A DNA stretch of 32,586 bases from Sphingobacterium sp. UBA2700. GTDB taxonomy: Bacteria > Bacteroidota > Bacteroidia > Sphingobacteriales > Sphingobacteriaceae. How positions within the stretch are numbered: the stretch's first letter is position 1; every line of letters starts with the position of its first letter. The position numbers and the translations under genes are program-made. The stretch covers positions 1 to 32,586 of the forward strand of contig DELI01000032.1 in assembly GCA_002354335.1 (NCBI GenBank), read 5' to 3'. Positions 32,474-32,586 of the stretch are shown one piece after another. The notes below the pieces were generated by a model. That model did no database searches and had not been told where the DNA came from. It worked only from the letters and a program-made list of their open reading frames with translations.

Positions 32474-32586
32474 ATTTTAGAGGTGAGATGTAAGAGATTA
32501 GATGCCTGTCTGTCCCTGAATATTGTTGACCGGTTTTACAATTTATCAACTTGTTCTAATATAGTTATTAGTGGTTTAGGAGACAA

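Noticed and set aside
32474..32520. Another copy of the TAGAC-type repeat block (TTAGATTTTAGAGG...GATTAGATG)
   Set aside because: Resemblance is only to low-complexity TTAGA/GATTAG words, with no ATCCTGT or GGTTCAA core.

Overview
This window looks like chromosomal DNA from a Bacteroidota member of the Sphingobacteriaceae, most likely Sphingobacterium or a close relative. The evidence is a SusC/SusD outer-membrane uptake locus controlled by an ECF sigma factor and a FecR anti-sigma factor, Bacteroidota-type TAnnTTTG promoter elements, a futalosine-pathway mqnC gene, many lipoproteins and AT-rich intergenic DNA. I see no rRNA, tRNA, CRISPR array, transposase or phage gene. The genus is inferred from gene content, not from a database search.

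Layout. 46-5736 (mostly minus): a Tat-exported phospholipase C, then an operon of a Tat-signal aldo/keto reductase, a 3-hydroxyisobutyrate-dehydrogenase-like enzyme and an exported dienelactone hydrolase. 5737-6258 has no gene and is packed with modular repeats. 6259-12669 is a cluster of small stand-alone proteins: four SRPBCC/AHSA1-type, four VOC-type (one with two domains), two DUF1801-type (one fused to YdeI) and one DUF6157-type, in two divergent groups. 12754-23730 (all minus) is the SusCD locus, in transcription order ECF sigma, FecR, free-standing STN lipoprotein, TlpA-like thioredoxin, SusC, SusD, DUF4843 lipoprotein, and a PKD-like lipoprotein broken by a frameshift. 23966-26091 is an OmpA/SRPBCC/lipoprotein operon. 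26095-29616 holds a serine hydrolase, a second repeat-rich gap, a YkvA-like protein and a dicarboxylate/cation symporter. 29754-32356 holds another SRPBCC protein, mqnC, scpB and a very acidic 60-residue protein.

The main result of the hunt is in the SusCD locus. The same two-part promoter-like motif (GGACATT, nine bases, then CATCCGT or CGACCGT) occurs three times on the coding strand: before fecR, before the STN-tlpA pair and before susC. Hairpin terminators separate the three units. This suggests that the sigma factor at 23164-23730 directly drives three units, including its own anti-sigma factor. The free-standing STN protein resembles the STN domain at the N-terminus of the local SusC and has the same type of promoter, so it may compete in or relay the SusC-to-FecR signal. 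The transported substrate cannot be told from the window.

The other notable feature is a family of modular intergenic repeats found at two sites about 21 kb apart (5.8-6.2 kb and 27.3-27.6 kb). It is built from the same modules: long palindromes ending in a GAAAGGGCTTT tail, TTAGTAGTTAGTAC repeats, and an ATCCTGT...GGTTCAA block.
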